Source: Hypomesus transpacificus | Taxonomy: Eukaryota; Chordata; Actinopteri; Osmeriformes; Osmeridae | DNA length: 64,000 nucleotides | Assembly: GCF_021917145.1 (NCBI RefSeq) | Contig: NC_061081.1 | Coordinates: forward strand, 6,880,777-6,944,776 | Direction of reading: 5' to 3' | Part shown: positions 1 to 25,395 of the stretch, piece by piece | Layout: each line of letters opens with the position of its first letter | Position numbering within the stretch: position 1 is the first letter of the stretch | The notes under the pieces: model-generated | What the model was told of the DNA's origin: nothing | Databases searched by the model: none | The model's input: the letters and a program-made list of their open reading frames with translations, nothing else | Translations under genes and position numbers: made by a program

Positions 1-2759
1 TGGAGATAAAATATCAGTGAAGTAAAAAGTAAACCAGGACAAAAAAATACCAGTAAAGTAGAAAGTAAACCAGCCCATATTTATGAGTATCAGTGTTGGA
101 TATATGGCCATGGAATATATCATTTCATGTTAGGAAGTATTAGGGAAGTACAAATGATAGGCAGTGTAAAGATAATAGTCAAATGCATGATATATTCTGA
201 CACGAAAGGCAAACTGTGGTGTTTGAGGCCCATGAGGTTGTGGCTGTTTCAGCTTCAAGGTCATTGAAGCAGGCTAGCTAACTGGGTGGGTGCCAGTTGG
301 CATCCACCAGAGACAGAGGACAACATTTAGTGGTGGACATTTCAACTGAAGCCTTGCTGGCATCAGTAGTTAGGCTTACAACCATTACACTTGTAACCAA
401 GTATCCAGTTATTTTAATCTCAGATTGATTACTCTGCAGCGCTTCACTATGGCTGACCCATTTATCAAGTCACATGTGCATATTGAGTAGGTTGTGGGTA
501 AGAACATATTTTAAGGTGATTGGGACATGATTAAGTGAGTGTAAATTACAAGTGTTTATGTTGTATGCTGCAACACACTTCTTCTGACACATAAATGTGC
601 AAACAATTCCCCTAAAAAGATTAAAGATTGTTATCTGATAAGAAAGCATCAAATCACATTTCTGTTCAAGTTTGAAATATGTGGGATTAAGTTGCTTTTT
701 TCCTCTGCATACCTGGCTGGCTATTTTTTCCTACATCAAAATGTAATGTTCTGTGCTGAAAACAAGAAAGGAATAGCTTTAAAAAGAAGTGGAAACATAA
801 TGAATTCACTCCTGAGTGACTCTGATGCAAGGACGAGGACGACCTTGTCAAAACCTCTCTTTGTCTGTCTTTTGTTGAAGTGTATAAAGAGGAGTTTGGT
901 GAAGGGGACTTTATAGGCAGCTGTTGAATTTCTCTATTGCTTAAAACAGTGTCGACTAGAACCAATTCTATATTTCCAAACAATGCATGCAATGTGTGAA
1001 ACACCAGCCCATAAACCGTCATCTCTGGTATGACGTTTTATTGTGCACTTCTTTTTAGAATGAAATGACGGTAGCCAGTTGTCTATTACGGAGGTCTCCA
1101 GCTATCAATGGTGCGTTCAAATGTTTGCACAGAGATGTGCTGCACTGGATAAAGCACAGGACCGTGATGTGATCTCGTGGCTTGTTTTGAATTGTAATCT
1201 TTTTAAAACAGGAACACCGAAGTCTAAACAGTGAAACAACCAGGGCTTACTCTCCTGTGTTTTAGCCTATTTATTCTGTAAAAAAAAAATACTACGTCAT
1301 TGACAGACAGATTTTACGCCTCATCACATTTCATCACATTCGTAACTGAAGTTGCCTAGTTAAAAGTAAACTGATTATCACATTTCTTTTCTCTTAATTT
1401 ACATATGGCCTGGTATTGCTCTTTCATGTAGGCCTGTTAGATTTAGAAAGATGATCACTGTTTATTATTCGTCTAATAATAAAGATATGGAATTAGGGCC
1501 ACACTTATTGACTAAAAGATCAAAGTGCCGGTGTAGGCTATTTAAATGACGATGATGACTATAGCACCACATGAGCTACCAGTGAGACTGGGCTATTCTT
1601 AGCAGATGTATTTGTCAATCTAATTAACATTGTATTGAACCGTCTATTTAAAAGAACACAGTGTCCGTGAGAGGCGGGCCGGTGCGTGGTTTATTGTCCA
1701 AGCTGCGTGTTTTGTCAATTTAACATTTCGAGCATAATCAGAACGTCGTAACACTAATGTGGCTATCGAGTAGGCTGTCGAATACTTTAGAGAAAAATTG
1801 TTGGTTATAGCTAGACACACCATGTCAATACTGACAGCCTACACAATGGGCCAAGGGTGCAAAAAGCCATAGATAGACTTTATATAAACTAAATTGTATG
1901 TAAAAGGGCATTTGTATTTTGTGTTATTGTAGCCTGCATGAAACATCTTTAATTCTTAAATGCACTAGGTGGTTGGTCTTGCATAAGTACAGGATTTGAT
2001 GGCCTGCACCAAGGACAAGAGGAAATTGATCGTGTGACAGGTGAGAAGAATTATGAAATGGGAGAACTGAAAATATTGAAACCAATGTTTCTTTGTTGGA
2101 AAGGGTGTTTTTGTGTAGTGTAGGCATAACTAAAACGGATCCTAGCCTATAGGCATGCCAGCATTAAAATAAATCCAAAGATATTGTCCGGGTTTCCCAG
2201 ATTCGTTAAGAAGCTCTTAACGCTATCGTTAATCGTTTGGCAGCCTATGCTTAGGCTTATATAGCCTACTTTCTGAATATTCATTGTCTAGCAAGTGGGA
2301 AGGTTCAGGGTGGCAAATTCGTATGTGAGATGTTGTCCATAATCTGCAATAAATAGGCCTACATAAGTGTATAATAAATATATGTATTTCAGTGATCCCA
2401 TGAGGAAATTATAGCCAAAGTTGTAGGTGTTGTAGGATACAATTTAGTGTAAGTATAATTATTCGTGATGCGTGTTTTTTTTTTACATAGGCCTCATGAA
2501 TAAAGGAGAACTCCACAAATCTTTAGACTTATTCGTCCGGCGGTTGCTCTCGAACAGTTTTATTTGTAGCATTTTAACACTAATTTGTACATTTCATATA
2601 GACTATGTACCTGTAAATAATGGGCTATGAAAACGTTCCTTGTGGCGTAATTTGAATTAAATATGAATACGTTACAATGTGGGGAAAAGAAACGCTCTGT
2701 AGCCTACCTGTAGCCTACAGATGACCCACAACCACCACAACCACAACGATGAACACATT
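1..2759. other. 5' flank of nr5a1, no gene seen
   Basis: I find no exon with recognisable protein similarity here; the open frames are short and carry no family motif. The stretch is AT-rich with scattered TAGCCTA/GGCCTA-type words. At 2204-2222 there is a perfect 8-bp inverted repeat (CGTTAAGA, loop AGC, TCTTAACG) just after a GGGTTTCCCAGATT word, which looks like a short remnant of a dispersed fish repeat. It may contain distal nr5a1 regulatory DNA, but nothing in the sequence proves that. Confidence 0.5.
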
Positions 2760-3027
2760 CTATGAAGTATAGGGACAATTAACCAGGGAGGCGTCTTATG
2801 TCACTCATTGGCATGACATGGGCATGGGTACTCTAATAAGACCCTCCCATCCATCCTTTTGAATCTCTAAATATGAGGAAATCAAGTCAGTGCACATGGT
2901 GTCGGCGACAAAGTGTACGGCGCTGCTCGTTTTCCAGTTACTCGGTTAACGTTAAACCTTCGTGGAATCCCCGTTTATAAGCAATTTCTACAGTACATTT
3001 CTACCGCTTTATTTTCATTTGTCCTGG
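2760..3027 (+). promoter_or_regulatory. nr5a1: Candidate nr5a1 promoter and 5' UTR
   Basis: This is the sequence directly before the first possible nr5a1 coding exon. It holds an inverted CCAAT word (CATTGG, 2806-2811) and is followed by a more CpG-bearing segment (about 2900-2975) typical of a 5' UTR. No clear TATA box is visible. An in-frame TAA at 2953-2955 closes the reading frame upstream, so the ATG at 3028 is the first in-frame start of this exon. The transcription start is not determinable from sequence alone. Confidence 0.3.
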
Positions 3028-10254
<7,227 letters not shown>

Positions 10255-10803
10255 GGGTGAGGAGAAGGGGGGAGATCACATGGGGTGTCAGTGTTGCTCA
10301 AATGTTGTCTGTAGTGGTAAAAGGGAGAATGTGTGTTGAGAGAGGGACTGGGTTTGCCTTTGCGTGCGTGCGTGTGTGTGTTTGTGTGTGTGTGTGTGAA
10401 TGAAACACAGAGTTAACTCAAAGCTGGCTAGTTTGGACATTGTGCCGTGGGTTATTACTACAGTTTATTGCTTTAGACTGGTTTGGATTGCTTTCATTCC
10501 TGTTCTACAATATATTTGCAGTATGCAACTTATAGACACTTCCAGTTTAACATCTCTTCACTGTGCAAACCACTCTCTTCACCCTCTCTGCTCTTCTTTT
10601 CTTTAGATAGAATGGTGTACAAAACTAAAAATGTTTCAATAGTGAGTCGGCCAACACACAAACAGACACATGGGAAAATCTTAGATGACACTTGAAGCTG
10701 AAAATGTTTGTTATATAATTTAAATTTGGTTGTATTTAGTAGGTAAGTGTAGAAATCAAATGTAAACATTTTTTAAATCTATTTTGTATACATTTTGGGC
10801 AAA

Positions 10804-10876
10804 AATAAATTGAAAAGAAATGGCAGTTTACATGAGTGCCTCAAAATATGTAATCACATCGTGTACATAAAATAAA
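10804..10876 (+). terminator. nr5a1: nr5a1 polyadenylation signals (candidates)
   Basis: AATAAA occurs at 10804-10809 and again at 10871-10876, about 550 and 620 bases past the stop codon. These are the first canonical signals after the coding end. A further AATAAA at 12261-12266 would give a much longer 3' UTR. Confidence 0.4.
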
Positions 10877-11432
10877 TTCATTGTTCCGTATTCAAACTAC
10901 ACTGCAGCTACAGAGTATTTCAGTACATTTTACATTTTTACACTGTACACATGCGATTACACTTTAACAAGAGAAACTGCAAAGAAATCCAGAGCTAAAA
11001 TACATTTTATAGTGTTTTTAGGTGATGAATAGAATAGTTGTGCAAAAATATCAACTAAAGTATTGCAACAGTAGAGGCCAATGACATGTGGGTATACAGC
11101 AGTAACAAAACACACACACATACACGCACACACTCTGATGATACTCCCTCAGCAACAAAATTTTCTGAATTGAGCATGAACCTGAAAGGTTCTAACAGTC
11201 ATGATTTGTAAACATAATACAAATGCCATGTTGAAGAATGAATGTGAATTGAGACATTTGAAACATTGTTACATAATGGACCTAATGGACCTTTTTGTTC
11301 CTCACACTCCCTCTCCTTTCTCTTGCTGATGGTACACTTTAATGATAACTCATACAAGCACTATGTTTACCAAACAATATGCCATTACTATGTGAAGTCC
11401 AAGTAGACTTAAGGAAGCAAATAATCCAAATC

Positions 11433-11480
11433 AAATCAAAATGTATTTGTATAGCCCTTTTTTACAGAGTCACAGAAGGC
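11433..11480. repeat. Dispersed repeat fragment (TTTGTATAGCCC type)
   Basis: The segment with tandem AAATC followed by ATGTATTTGTATAGCCCTTT resembles a very common fish dispersed-repeat terminus. Similar words (TTTATTTACATAGTGCATTTC at 46807, TTTTATATAGCACATTTC at 63125) occur in the window. Confidence 0.35.
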
Positions 11481-11537
11481 TTAATACACATTGTATTTGT
11501 TTTTCCATGTAACTCTGCAATTCTCAAAAAGAACAGA

Positions 11538-11540
<3 letters not shown>

Positions 11541-11632
<92 letters not shown>
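11541..11632. repeat. (GT)n microsatellite, about 92 bp
   Basis: Uninterrupted alternating TG run. Long alternating purine-pyrimidine tracts of this kind can adopt Z-DNA. The open frame across it is an artefact of the repeat. Confidence 0.97.
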
Positions 11633-11634
<2 letters not shown>

Positions 11635-14033
11635 ATAAATAAATAGTTTATTTTATTCAGACTATTTGAAATGTTGTTACGATAAACATTCTTACTTTGA
11701 CCTTCAGAATGTCATGGGCCAGTCGGTTATCTTGGAATGTTTTCAGAAATATAAAAACTGTTGGATTTTATCATAGGATTTTGAATAACTGCCATACTTG
11801 ATAACCTCAAGGAGCTTCTTTGTTGTTTTGTTAAGTTTCCTTTGCAAATCAGTGAAGTGCAATTTTAGAACCACATTAAATGAAGGTAAGGTACAATTTG
11901 TTGCCACAAATTGTAACACTATTCCAGAAGCAATGTGGTTAGGAGAAATGTAATAATATACTGTATGCATATGTAAGTAAGAAATGTCTCACTTTTACAA
12001 TTTTTTTTACATTTGGTCCATTGACACCATAGTCCTATATATTTATCTGAATTTCAGTACACTGTATGATGCTAAGAATGCATCCCGGATAAATGGAGGC
12101 CAACTGCTGTGCTGTGTGCAATCTTCGATTGTGGTGACACTGGAATCACATTTCTGTTTCTTTTTTGTCTGTACAGTATACCAACCTAGGATATTATAAT
12201 TGTGTTAGTTTTGTTTGCATTGTTTGTATTGTGTAACTGTATGTGTTTCAAATTCATACAAATAAATTATTGATGAATTATTAAATACATTATGATTTGT
12301 TTGACTCCAAGTGTGTAAACGTTGTAACATGTAATTAAGATTGGGACAACAATTATTGAGAGAATGTTAGGGATAAACATGCAATTCTGGTATAAGATTT
12401 TGGAGAAAAAAATCATTATTTGGGGTAGGTGTCGTTTCTGGAAAACACAGGACGCAGTAATTGCCTGCCCCAACATGTTACTTACAATTACTATCGTGTT
12501 CTGTAGACATGGGTTTGTACAAACTCGTGCTTCATAAAAACATTTTACCTTAGAAGACCTTATTTCCTTTTGCATGACATGTATCATTCCATATCTCAGA
12601 CCTCCATGCATCTCCACCACAGATGGCAGAGACAGCTGTAAATGGGAAGATGTTTTGGGTGGCAATTCCATTATTGATCTGGCAACTCTCGCCTGTAACT
12701 GGCATTTTTCTTATCTTACCTCTTCATACTGTGCCAACTGTGTCCAAATAAAGTAAAGCATATTATACCCTTTTCTACCTCCACGGTGCTCCGCGGGTAG
12801 GGAACGACAGTCATTTGAAAAAGGCATTAAAAACTTTGAAAATACTGCAGGGACATTTGTTTGTTTATGAATCCCTCTGGAGTTCATGATACGTTCTGCA
12901 GGTGAAGCCTTTAGATGCCTTGTTAAAAAAATAGAAGTTTCAGTTTATAAACATTTCAGCCATGCATATCAATGTGTCAAAGTTAAGTAGTAATAGAATG
13001 TGCCAATATGTTTTAATAGATCATAAAATGCATTTATACTCTGAAAAGTTTATTTAATTTCAATGTATTTTGCTGTATTCAATGTACAAGAATAACAGAA
13101 CAAGAGGTCACAAAATCAGTGTTAAGCTAAATCCACCTCTTTACACTATTGTAAGTGAGTATTTTCTAAAGTTTTAGGATTCAGATGAAGGATGCAGCCT
13201 TATACCTTGAAAGTAGTGAATAGGTTGATATCTATCATTAACTTATTTGATAAGGCTTGCTTTTTAATATGGTTTAACATTGTTCAATAAAATGACACAG
13301 GGTGGTAAGAAATTCAACAACTTAAACGGCTTGGGTTTCGATTTATAGAATATCCCATACTGCCTCAATAGGGTTATGAAGTGCAAGGAAGTGAATGATA
13401 ACAATGTTAACAGCTTAACAAAAGGCTAGCTGGATGGACAGAGTCGATTAATCACAACAACATGAAGTCAGGGTAGGCAAGGTAGATATTCCTTTTTCCA
13501 GTTTAAACCAGATGATAAAAAAGAGGAATGTAATAAGGAGATAATGTGAAATAGAGAACATTTTATATGCTGTTCCTATTTCTCTTATACAGTATGTGCT
13601 TAAAAAATCGCTTCATGTGCTATTTCTATAGTACTCCTTACTTTGCATAATGATGTATAATCATATGCAAGAGGAAGTATTAAAACCTTGAAACTGTTTG
13701 TGTGTACCTTGAGGTCAAAGGATAGATAAATGTCTATAGATCTTTGAAAACTTAAACATGGTAAATGAAGACACAGTCTTTGAATCTTCCTTAGTGATGA
13801 AGTACATGAAAGTCCTGCCTCAATTTGTTTTTATAGTCTGCAGTTCTACACTAGTGATGGCAATGTTTACAAAAGCTCGGCGGCCAAAATGTGATTGAAT
13901 CATCAAATACACAAATCAATAAGTTAAAGATGAAACTTTTGTCTGTTTTGCAACTTTGTTACAATTGTTGAGTTAAAATAAAAAGATTCTCAAAGTTCCA
14001 CATTCAGTGTTCCGGAGGAAGCCGCTGTTCCTG

Positions 14034-14195
14034 TGTGTTAAAAGGAGCCGGTGGAGGTGTTTAGGGCATCTGAGTAGGATGCCTCCTGGGCACCTTCCTT
14101 TGGATGTTTTCCCTGGGGGTCTGGAATCCCATGCTTAGCCTGTCACCACCGCTACCCCACCCTGGATGTGTGGATGAAGACGAATGGATGGATGG
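14034..14195 (+). mobile_element. 3' end of a truncated non-LTR retrotransposon (LINE)
   Basis: The segment begins with a GGAGCCGGTGGAGGTGTTTAGG-like stretch and ends in the GGATGGATGG tail. Fish LINE copies show this layout after the reverse-transcriptase frame (a Pro-Val-Glu-Val-Phe-like C-terminus, then a GGATG-repeat tail). Only the last 160 bp or so is present and it is decayed, so it is a 5'-truncated dead copy. Family not assigned. Confidence 0.55.
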
Positions 14196-14733
14196 TCATT
14201 CCACACTACTGACAATTTAGAAATCTATATTTTTCCTAAACAAATTATCTGACTCTGTAAAATAGTTTACTTGCATCAAAGCAAAGCTGAATCCACAATA
14301 CCATCACTATCAAAACTGTCAACTTATTTTTTATTGAAAAACTCAAAGACACAGGGGTAGTTCATGGAACTGAAAAAGATTTAAAGTTGTGTTATGTATG
14401 AATACAATTGTTATATATACATAAGTATATTTATATACATTCTTTTTTTAAAGATTGATCCTTGTTTATTGAAACTGTGACTGACATATATTGTTAAAAA
14501 GTTTTCCTGACCTGACACATGTTCTTCAAAGCTTGATTGAAGGAAGACCTTTCACGTCAAGAAGCTAAATAATGACTTTGGAGTGGTCCTTCAGGCTGCC
14601 ATGTTGTTGGGCCAACAACCTGGTTTGTGCTGTCAGGAAGCCCAGTTAAAGGGTTCCATTGTCTCCGCCAGGGGATTGCTGCTTTCAGGCCCCAGGAACT
14701 CTAGCCACTCAAACACCTGCTCCCAGTGCTAGA

Positions 14734-14752
14734 CCCCCCCCCCCCCCCCCCC
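14734..14752. repeat. Poly-C run (19 C)
   Basis: Homopolymer of 19 C in intergenic DNA. The exact length may be affected by sequencing error. Confidence 0.9.
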
Positions 14753-16194
14753 ACGAACCCGACCACTATGCACACACATACACACATGCTTTTCCTCCCA
14801 CTCTCCCTCGAGTTCAAACAGGCACAATGACAGAGTGATAAAGGACACTCTCTGCTTAATTGCTTGCCGACTTTCTCTCTAGCTCTCTTTCTCGTTCAGG
14901 TGCAACATTTGAAGGTTGCCTTAAAGAGAAACGTGTTCTTTCCTTTTTCCTGTATACCTTCTCATTCTGTGTCTTTCCAAAAGTCCCATCTGTGTTGATT
15001 ATTGTCAATTGTGTGTGTGTGTGTGTGTGTCCACGTGTTGGAGTGAGGTATGTGGCATTCTGTATTTTATCCTTTTTCATTCTCAAAGAAAAGCATTTTA
15101 ATTGTGATGGTGTGTGCTTGTAAGACCTGTCCAGTTTGTAATTGGGGAACTCGACAAGCTGTTGTGACTGCAGGTCAAATGTGTACACACACACACAAAC
15201 ACACACACAAACACTAATGCACAAAAACCGAAACACCAATCTCTACTGACCTGCAGTTTTGGAACTCAGTGTTCCCAGAGGCTGTTCATGTGGTCATGTC
15301 TGGAACCCATAACCTAGAAGGAAAAATGGTTGCACTGTGAATAAAAAGAAAATAAATAAAACATGTTTCGTCATTTGATAGAAACCTGGAAGTTGGATGA
15401 CTAATCCTTAATATGTTGTAAAAATATATACATTGAAATGTACTCATGGAATGGGATATGTTATGGTGTTTATAGAAGTCTGTAAATGTCCTAGGTAGGA
15501 AACCACAGGATGATGTGTCACAGACTTCAGAAAGTCAATGCATTTAAAAATGATTTAGACTTAAAATGACTTACTTTTGTACCTGTACTCAGGGCTGTAC
15601 ATATACATGTGAAAGGTATTTTACTGTCTATATTTTTACCTGACACTATATTAAAAGTCTAGGTCAACATCAGTGTCATTGTTGACATACTTAGAGTGTA
15701 TACATATTACAATAATAATCTTCTTGCTAACTTTTGAAACGTTTTGTAAATTCATATTTAAGCTTTAGGAGCTCATTCAACCAGTCAGACAAAATGAATT
15801 GCTTACTGTCAATATTATTTTAAATTGTTCAACTTTTGATACTCTTTCATCAATCACCAAGGTCCTAATCTTTATTTATTTTTCAAAAGCCCAGTGGATT
15901 CTTTATAAACTTGTATTTAGATTTTCCTGAGTAAATAATTCTTGTGACTTTTTTGGGTTGTTCTTCAGTGGTGGAAAAGTCTAAGACTCTTGTCAAAGTC
16001 ACAGTGGAAAAGCACCATTAGTAAACAGCAGTTAGCTATGACCTCATCTACATTTACCCTACACATCCATTGTACAAAGATCAAGAGATTCAAAAAAATT
16101 ATGAGGATGAGCAAAGAGTGATTAGTGTGATAAGAGATGATCCCCTTGACACACTTCCTGGATTATGTTGAAATGCGGTAACTCTTTTCTATCC

Positions 16195-16465
16195 CACACT
16201 GAGATCTCTCTAATAACATTTAAACCCTCTGTTTTGCCCACTCCCCTTTAATTACGCAATGAGTCAATGGGAAGCCCTCTGTATGTTTTGATTTGGCAAG
16301 CTCTATTTGATCCAATACTCCTGATGGGAATTGGGTTTTTTCTAAGCGACCTCGACCCTCCAGCTGGCACCAGGTTGGCACAGATTCTGTCCATGGCACA
16401 ACATTACCCAGGTCACCAGGACAACGGTGATGCACTTCGGTGTAGGATTACTCCACAACCCTAAG
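16195..16465. promoter_or_regulatory. Candidate conserved non-coding element
   Basis: An island of higher-complexity, non-repetitive sequence in otherwise AT-rich DNA. It holds homeodomain-type TTTAATTAC (16248-16256), an AP-1-like ATGAGTCAA (16259-16267), and an E-box-like CAGCTG word (16361-16366). It has no coding similarity that I can see. It is called from texture only and needs comparative alignment. Confidence 0.25.
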
Positions 16466-16755
16466 GCTTTCACGACACCTTCCTTTTGGAACAGTGTTAT
16501 TGCCACAAATTCATTCTGTTTCTCATCATAAAAACTAAAAACATAATTTTCGGTGCCGTTAAGCTCGAAAGAAGGAGGAGAAGAATCCTTTATTCATCTC
16601 ACAAATGTGGCACACCACATGCTGTGAGCGGCAAAACATACAAACACATGCCAGGGCGTCCACTAGAGAAATGTGTCTCTGCTTTCGTCCTATCTGTCAT
16701 TCCTCCCAGGGCAGCTAGGAGTCCATGCCAGGGACATGGGCAGGATAGCAATCTT

Positions 16756-16905
16756 ATGTACAAGTTTTATTGGACAGTTTAAGAGTGTGACAGGAAAGGC
16801 AGGGAGAGAGAGAGGGGAAGACATGCAGCAAAGGGATTTGAACGTAGGCCACTGCGGTATGGCCTCAGCCGACATGATACGTGCACTTATCCGGTGTGTC
16901 ATATT
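16756..16905 (-). mobile_element. tRNA-derived SINE, minus orientation
   Basis: Read on the minus strand it has a tRNA-like head with the Pol III B-box word GTTCAAATCCC, followed by TTTGCTGCATGTC, a CT-rich body (CTCTCTCTCTCCC) and an end with CTGTCCAATAAAAC. This order matches a common fish SINE family. The A-box is weak. The copy is old and short and no clear target duplication is visible. Confidence 0.6.
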
Positions 16906-18027
16906 ACATTTAAATCTAACTTGAATACTTGACTGATACAGCAGTGTGATTTACTGTTGTCCGAGGCTCAACTGTCCCTTAGCAAAATCCACTTCCTGTG
17001 CACCTGGGAGGTGTGGGTGTAGCTGGGACACTGTGACCGCAGAAGAGACAATCTGACACAAGGTTTGGGGACAATGTCTGTGTGTTACTTGTTACAAGTC
17101 AGCTCTGAAAATCAGTCCGTAGCTCACCTTAAAATATTACAATTGGTACTCAGTTGAGTAAAAAGACAACAATGTATAATCTTAGATATTACTTAGCTCA
17201 GACAAAATTCTCATATTTATTATTATGTAGTAGATACATAATAAAGAACATTGTTTCCAACTGCTCAACTTACCCACATGGACAGTTTCTCAGATTCAAA
17301 TTAATTTTGCAGAGAAAAAATATTATAGAATGGATAATAGTTGGTGTTTGTTTAACCTTTAATTTCAACTTTGTAGAACTTATCTTTATAGACAAGCCAA
17401 ACCATCAAATCATCTGCAATAACCTATTCTATGTTCATGTTGCTTAATGTTAAACCAATTGTTGCTAACAAATGCCCTAAATCAGCTATTAGTTACTTTT
17501 CCTCAATGTCTGTCAACATAAGTCCACAAAATTCATAATATTTCACACAATCTCTCTGGACCAGTTCAAACTTCAATGTAATCACCACCTCGGTCCTTAA
17601 GGCATTTAAAAAGAATAATAAGAAGAAAAATTTGAAGCACCACAATTGTAAACACACATTTGGTGTTTGGCATTTGTGCAGGGAGCAAATACCATCCTAA
17701 CGATATCTCCAGAGTCTGTTTATCTCAGATAGCTGGTCTGTATTTCTCTGCAGTAAATCTAAAATGACAAGCACATGGGGCCAAGAGGCCAGGTCAAGCT
17801 TGTTAACGAAATGTGTAGGAGAGAGAGGAGATGTGGAGAAGAGAGTACACAGGGAGTATGTATAACCCCCCCCCCTCCTAGATTGTGTCCATGAGGGTGT
17901 GTATGTGGGTGGGGGTTCTAGCAACATAAGAAATCAGATTGATACAAAGAAAACAATACAGCGTACAATAAATGTAGGAGGAAAATGTCTCAACTTTCTT
18001 TATGGAATCTTATGGTAAAATTGTGTT

Positions 18028-18170
18028 TTATTGTCAGATGCACAGAACAACACAAGGTCAGACTGGGCACTGAGGCACTGAAATTCTTAAAACAAGACAA
18101 CACAAGCACCTGGTATAACATAACAGGACCTGGCATAACATAACAACACCTGGTATAACATAACACATAT
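18028..18170. repeat. Dispersed repeat with short tandem array
   Basis: Starts with TTTTATTGTCAGATGCACAG, a word typical of a common fish dispersed repeat that ends near GAAATTCTT. At 18109-18168 there are about three copies of a 20-22 bp unit of the form ACCTGGTATAACATAACA, with small changes between copies. Confidence 0.45.
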
Positions 18171-20514
18171 CATTCTGTGATGATTGTGCACATATTGCAA
18201 TATACTCTTCTCATTTATAACCTGTGTTAATTAATGATGTGAGCCACTGACTTGCACACGTATGACCAAACAATACAGTTATCAGTGCAAATGGGTATCT
18301 GTGTTAGTATGTCTGATCCATCACCAGCATTAATTCAATTATCGGCTCATACAAATTCCTTTTGTATTCTTTACAGGCCAAACAATATCTAAAATAGTTG
18401 TTTTAATTGTTTCAACAGAACACCACAACATTAGGGATTGGGTTGGATAGTGTAGGGATGGTTATACGCTTTTGTGGTGGTGACCTTTTTTCTCTGACAG
18501 CAGAAACTACCTGTTTCAGACATTTCTGCATACTGTCCACCTTCAGACACTGTTTAAAAAGCTCCCAGCCTTGCTTTCCTTCAGGGATTTTTTGCAACAA
18601 CACATACAGTGTTGTATGGAGTGAAGCACTTGGGTGGATACAGGGTTATTTATTTGTGCTTTTTGCTTTGTTTAACACTCGCCTGGGGTCACAGAGATTT
18701 TCTATATTCGCCATACTTCACATGGACAGAAAGACCTAATCAACGCTTCCATGGCATTTTAACATGATTAACGTTTTTTGTGTGTTTGTTTTGAAAAAGA
18801 TTTAAGTGTATTCAATGAATTTCCAGTTATAATGTAGATACAGTGTCAATTTGTCTTGTTTCCTTTTTTTAAAGCTCAATTCTTAAAATTCTGAGCCTAG
18901 TGTTTAGTACAGAATGCCTTTTCCAAATCTAAGCTTACAGGTGTTGGACAGATGAATTGAGAAACTAAGATGGGAACCAATGTCATTCCCACATCTGTAT
19001 ATAGACTGTACACATACTGTTGTGCATAAGTACAGCAAAAATATAGTGCAAATATAATGTATTTACTCACTACTGGGTATTACATTTATTCCACCTGGCT
19101 AAGTGAACCAGTCACTCCAAAAATGGTGGAGGAATTTCTCCAATAAAATAATTCTAATGATTCCAATGCACAGCAGTTAAGAAGCTTTAAATGAGTGTTT
19201 GTGTTTGATTGTGAGCGTGTGTGTGTGTGTACATATAATTGGGGTTGAGTATGTATAGTACATTACTTTGAGGGAAGTGTTCACTAAGAGAAATTGAGTC
19301 TTTATATTGGATTCTATCTCCATGACAACCACCCATGTCCTCATAGTTAAGGGGGGTTGTCAATCAAGATGAAAGCAGACAAGAGGCATACAGACTGTAA
19401 ACAAAGTGCATGAAGAGCATTCAGACCCCTTCACTTCTTCCACATTTCGTTACGTTACTGCCTTACTCAAAAATGTCTGTTTTCGTGTCAGCTACACACA
19501 ATGCCCCATAATGACTAAAATAATTGGTATCAACTGTTTTTTATACATTTTGCCCAAGCCTCATCAGACTGCACACAGTAGGCTAACCACAAAATCAAAA
19601 ATGGGCTGTAAACTGCAGCTTCTCTCAGCATGCATTTTATGTTGATTTTACCAACCAATCATTTACAAATGTGTACTGTAAACTTTATTTTTCTACAAAG
19701 GCCCACATAGGATACTTTTTCTACATTTGCACATAATTAAGATAATGTTATTAATCGAACCTTCTCGTGTAATATTGTATTGAATAATTCTAATTCAAAA
19801 CTGGACGTCCCCACCCTTAGCTTCTCAGCTTGAAGCAAAGGCCCCTGATTTGTGGCACCCTGCTCGTTCAGGTGATTTCATTCCATTAACTGAAGTCAAA
19901 ATTTCCCAAACTATCTTCCCCAAAATGTTTTTTTTTCTGTTCTCGAACTTGGCTCAAAATAAATGAAAGTCTTTGCAAAAGACTAATTTGTTTTCAACTA
20001 ATCCAAAAAGGGGGAACTAGGGGGGAAAAGGGGGAACCACCCCTATTTTTGCCTTCGTTAAAGATGGCATTGACCTATCATTGCGTCGGGAGCACATCGA
20101 GAAACTCTAATGCGCAAGACCGGACCAGCCGATCGCTTACATGGCGCCGATCAAACCTCGGTTTTGAGATGCAATGCGCCACTGACCACTTGCCACAGAA
20201 ACAAACGTGACACCTCTACAGCTTTGATGCTTGGCCAACTTAATAGTGTGGTTAAAGCTTAAATGATTGCATCTTTTTGAATCCTTTAATATTGATTGTC
20301 AGTCTGTCTGAGATACTACTTAGCTTTTCATTTTTAAATAAATCATTATGTCTTCATTTATGATGCCCCTGACGTTTTCATTGCTTTGTACTATTTATTC
20401 TGATCAATAAAAATAAAAATAAATCCACCATTCAAATTCTTACATATTTCAGACTATGCTCTTATTCTGACAACCAGAAATGCATGCCACATTTTGACGA
20501 AACAATAAACGGCG

Positions 20515-20549
20515 TACTTCTCCCGGAAATAGAAAATAGTACCGAAAAA
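20515..20549 (+). promoter_or_regulatory. psmb7: psmb7 proximal promoter / 5' UTR with ETS motif
   Basis: Directly before the psmb7 ATG there is an ETS/GABPA-type word CCGGAAAT at 20523-20530. It sits in a locally CpG-bearing segment with no TATA box, as expected for a constitutively expressed proteasome gene. The CpG-richer stretch at about 20080-20170 may belong to the same promoter. The transcription start is not resolved. Confidence 0.45.
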
Positions 20550-25298
<4,749 letters not shown>

Positions 25299-25389
25299 AG
25301 CCCTAATGCGTTCTCCTGTGGTCTTTGTTGTCTCTCCCCTCCCCCCTCTCCTTAGCAGAGCTGTTGTTGCATGTTTTTCCATGGTTTAC

Positions 25390-25395
25390 AATAAA
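25390..25395 (+). terminator. psmb7: psmb7 polyadenylation signal
   Basis: AATAAA 92 bases after the stop codon, giving a short 3' UTR typical of a proteasome gene. A second AATAAA lies about 65 bases further on. Confidence 0.75.

Larger units (their letters stand above)
10877..20514. other. nr5a1-psmb7 intergenic region, repeats only
   Basis: About 9.6 kb without a recognisable coding exon on either strand. It contains a long GT repeat, a LINE tail, a SINE, small tandem repeats and one conserved-looking non-coding block, listed separately. In human the adhesion receptor ADGRD2 lies in this interval; I see no seven-transmembrane or GAIN-domain coding segment here. Confidence 0.55.

Noticed and set aside
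11379..11633. Open frame ending in a Cys-Val run
   Set aside because: It is produced by the GT microsatellite.
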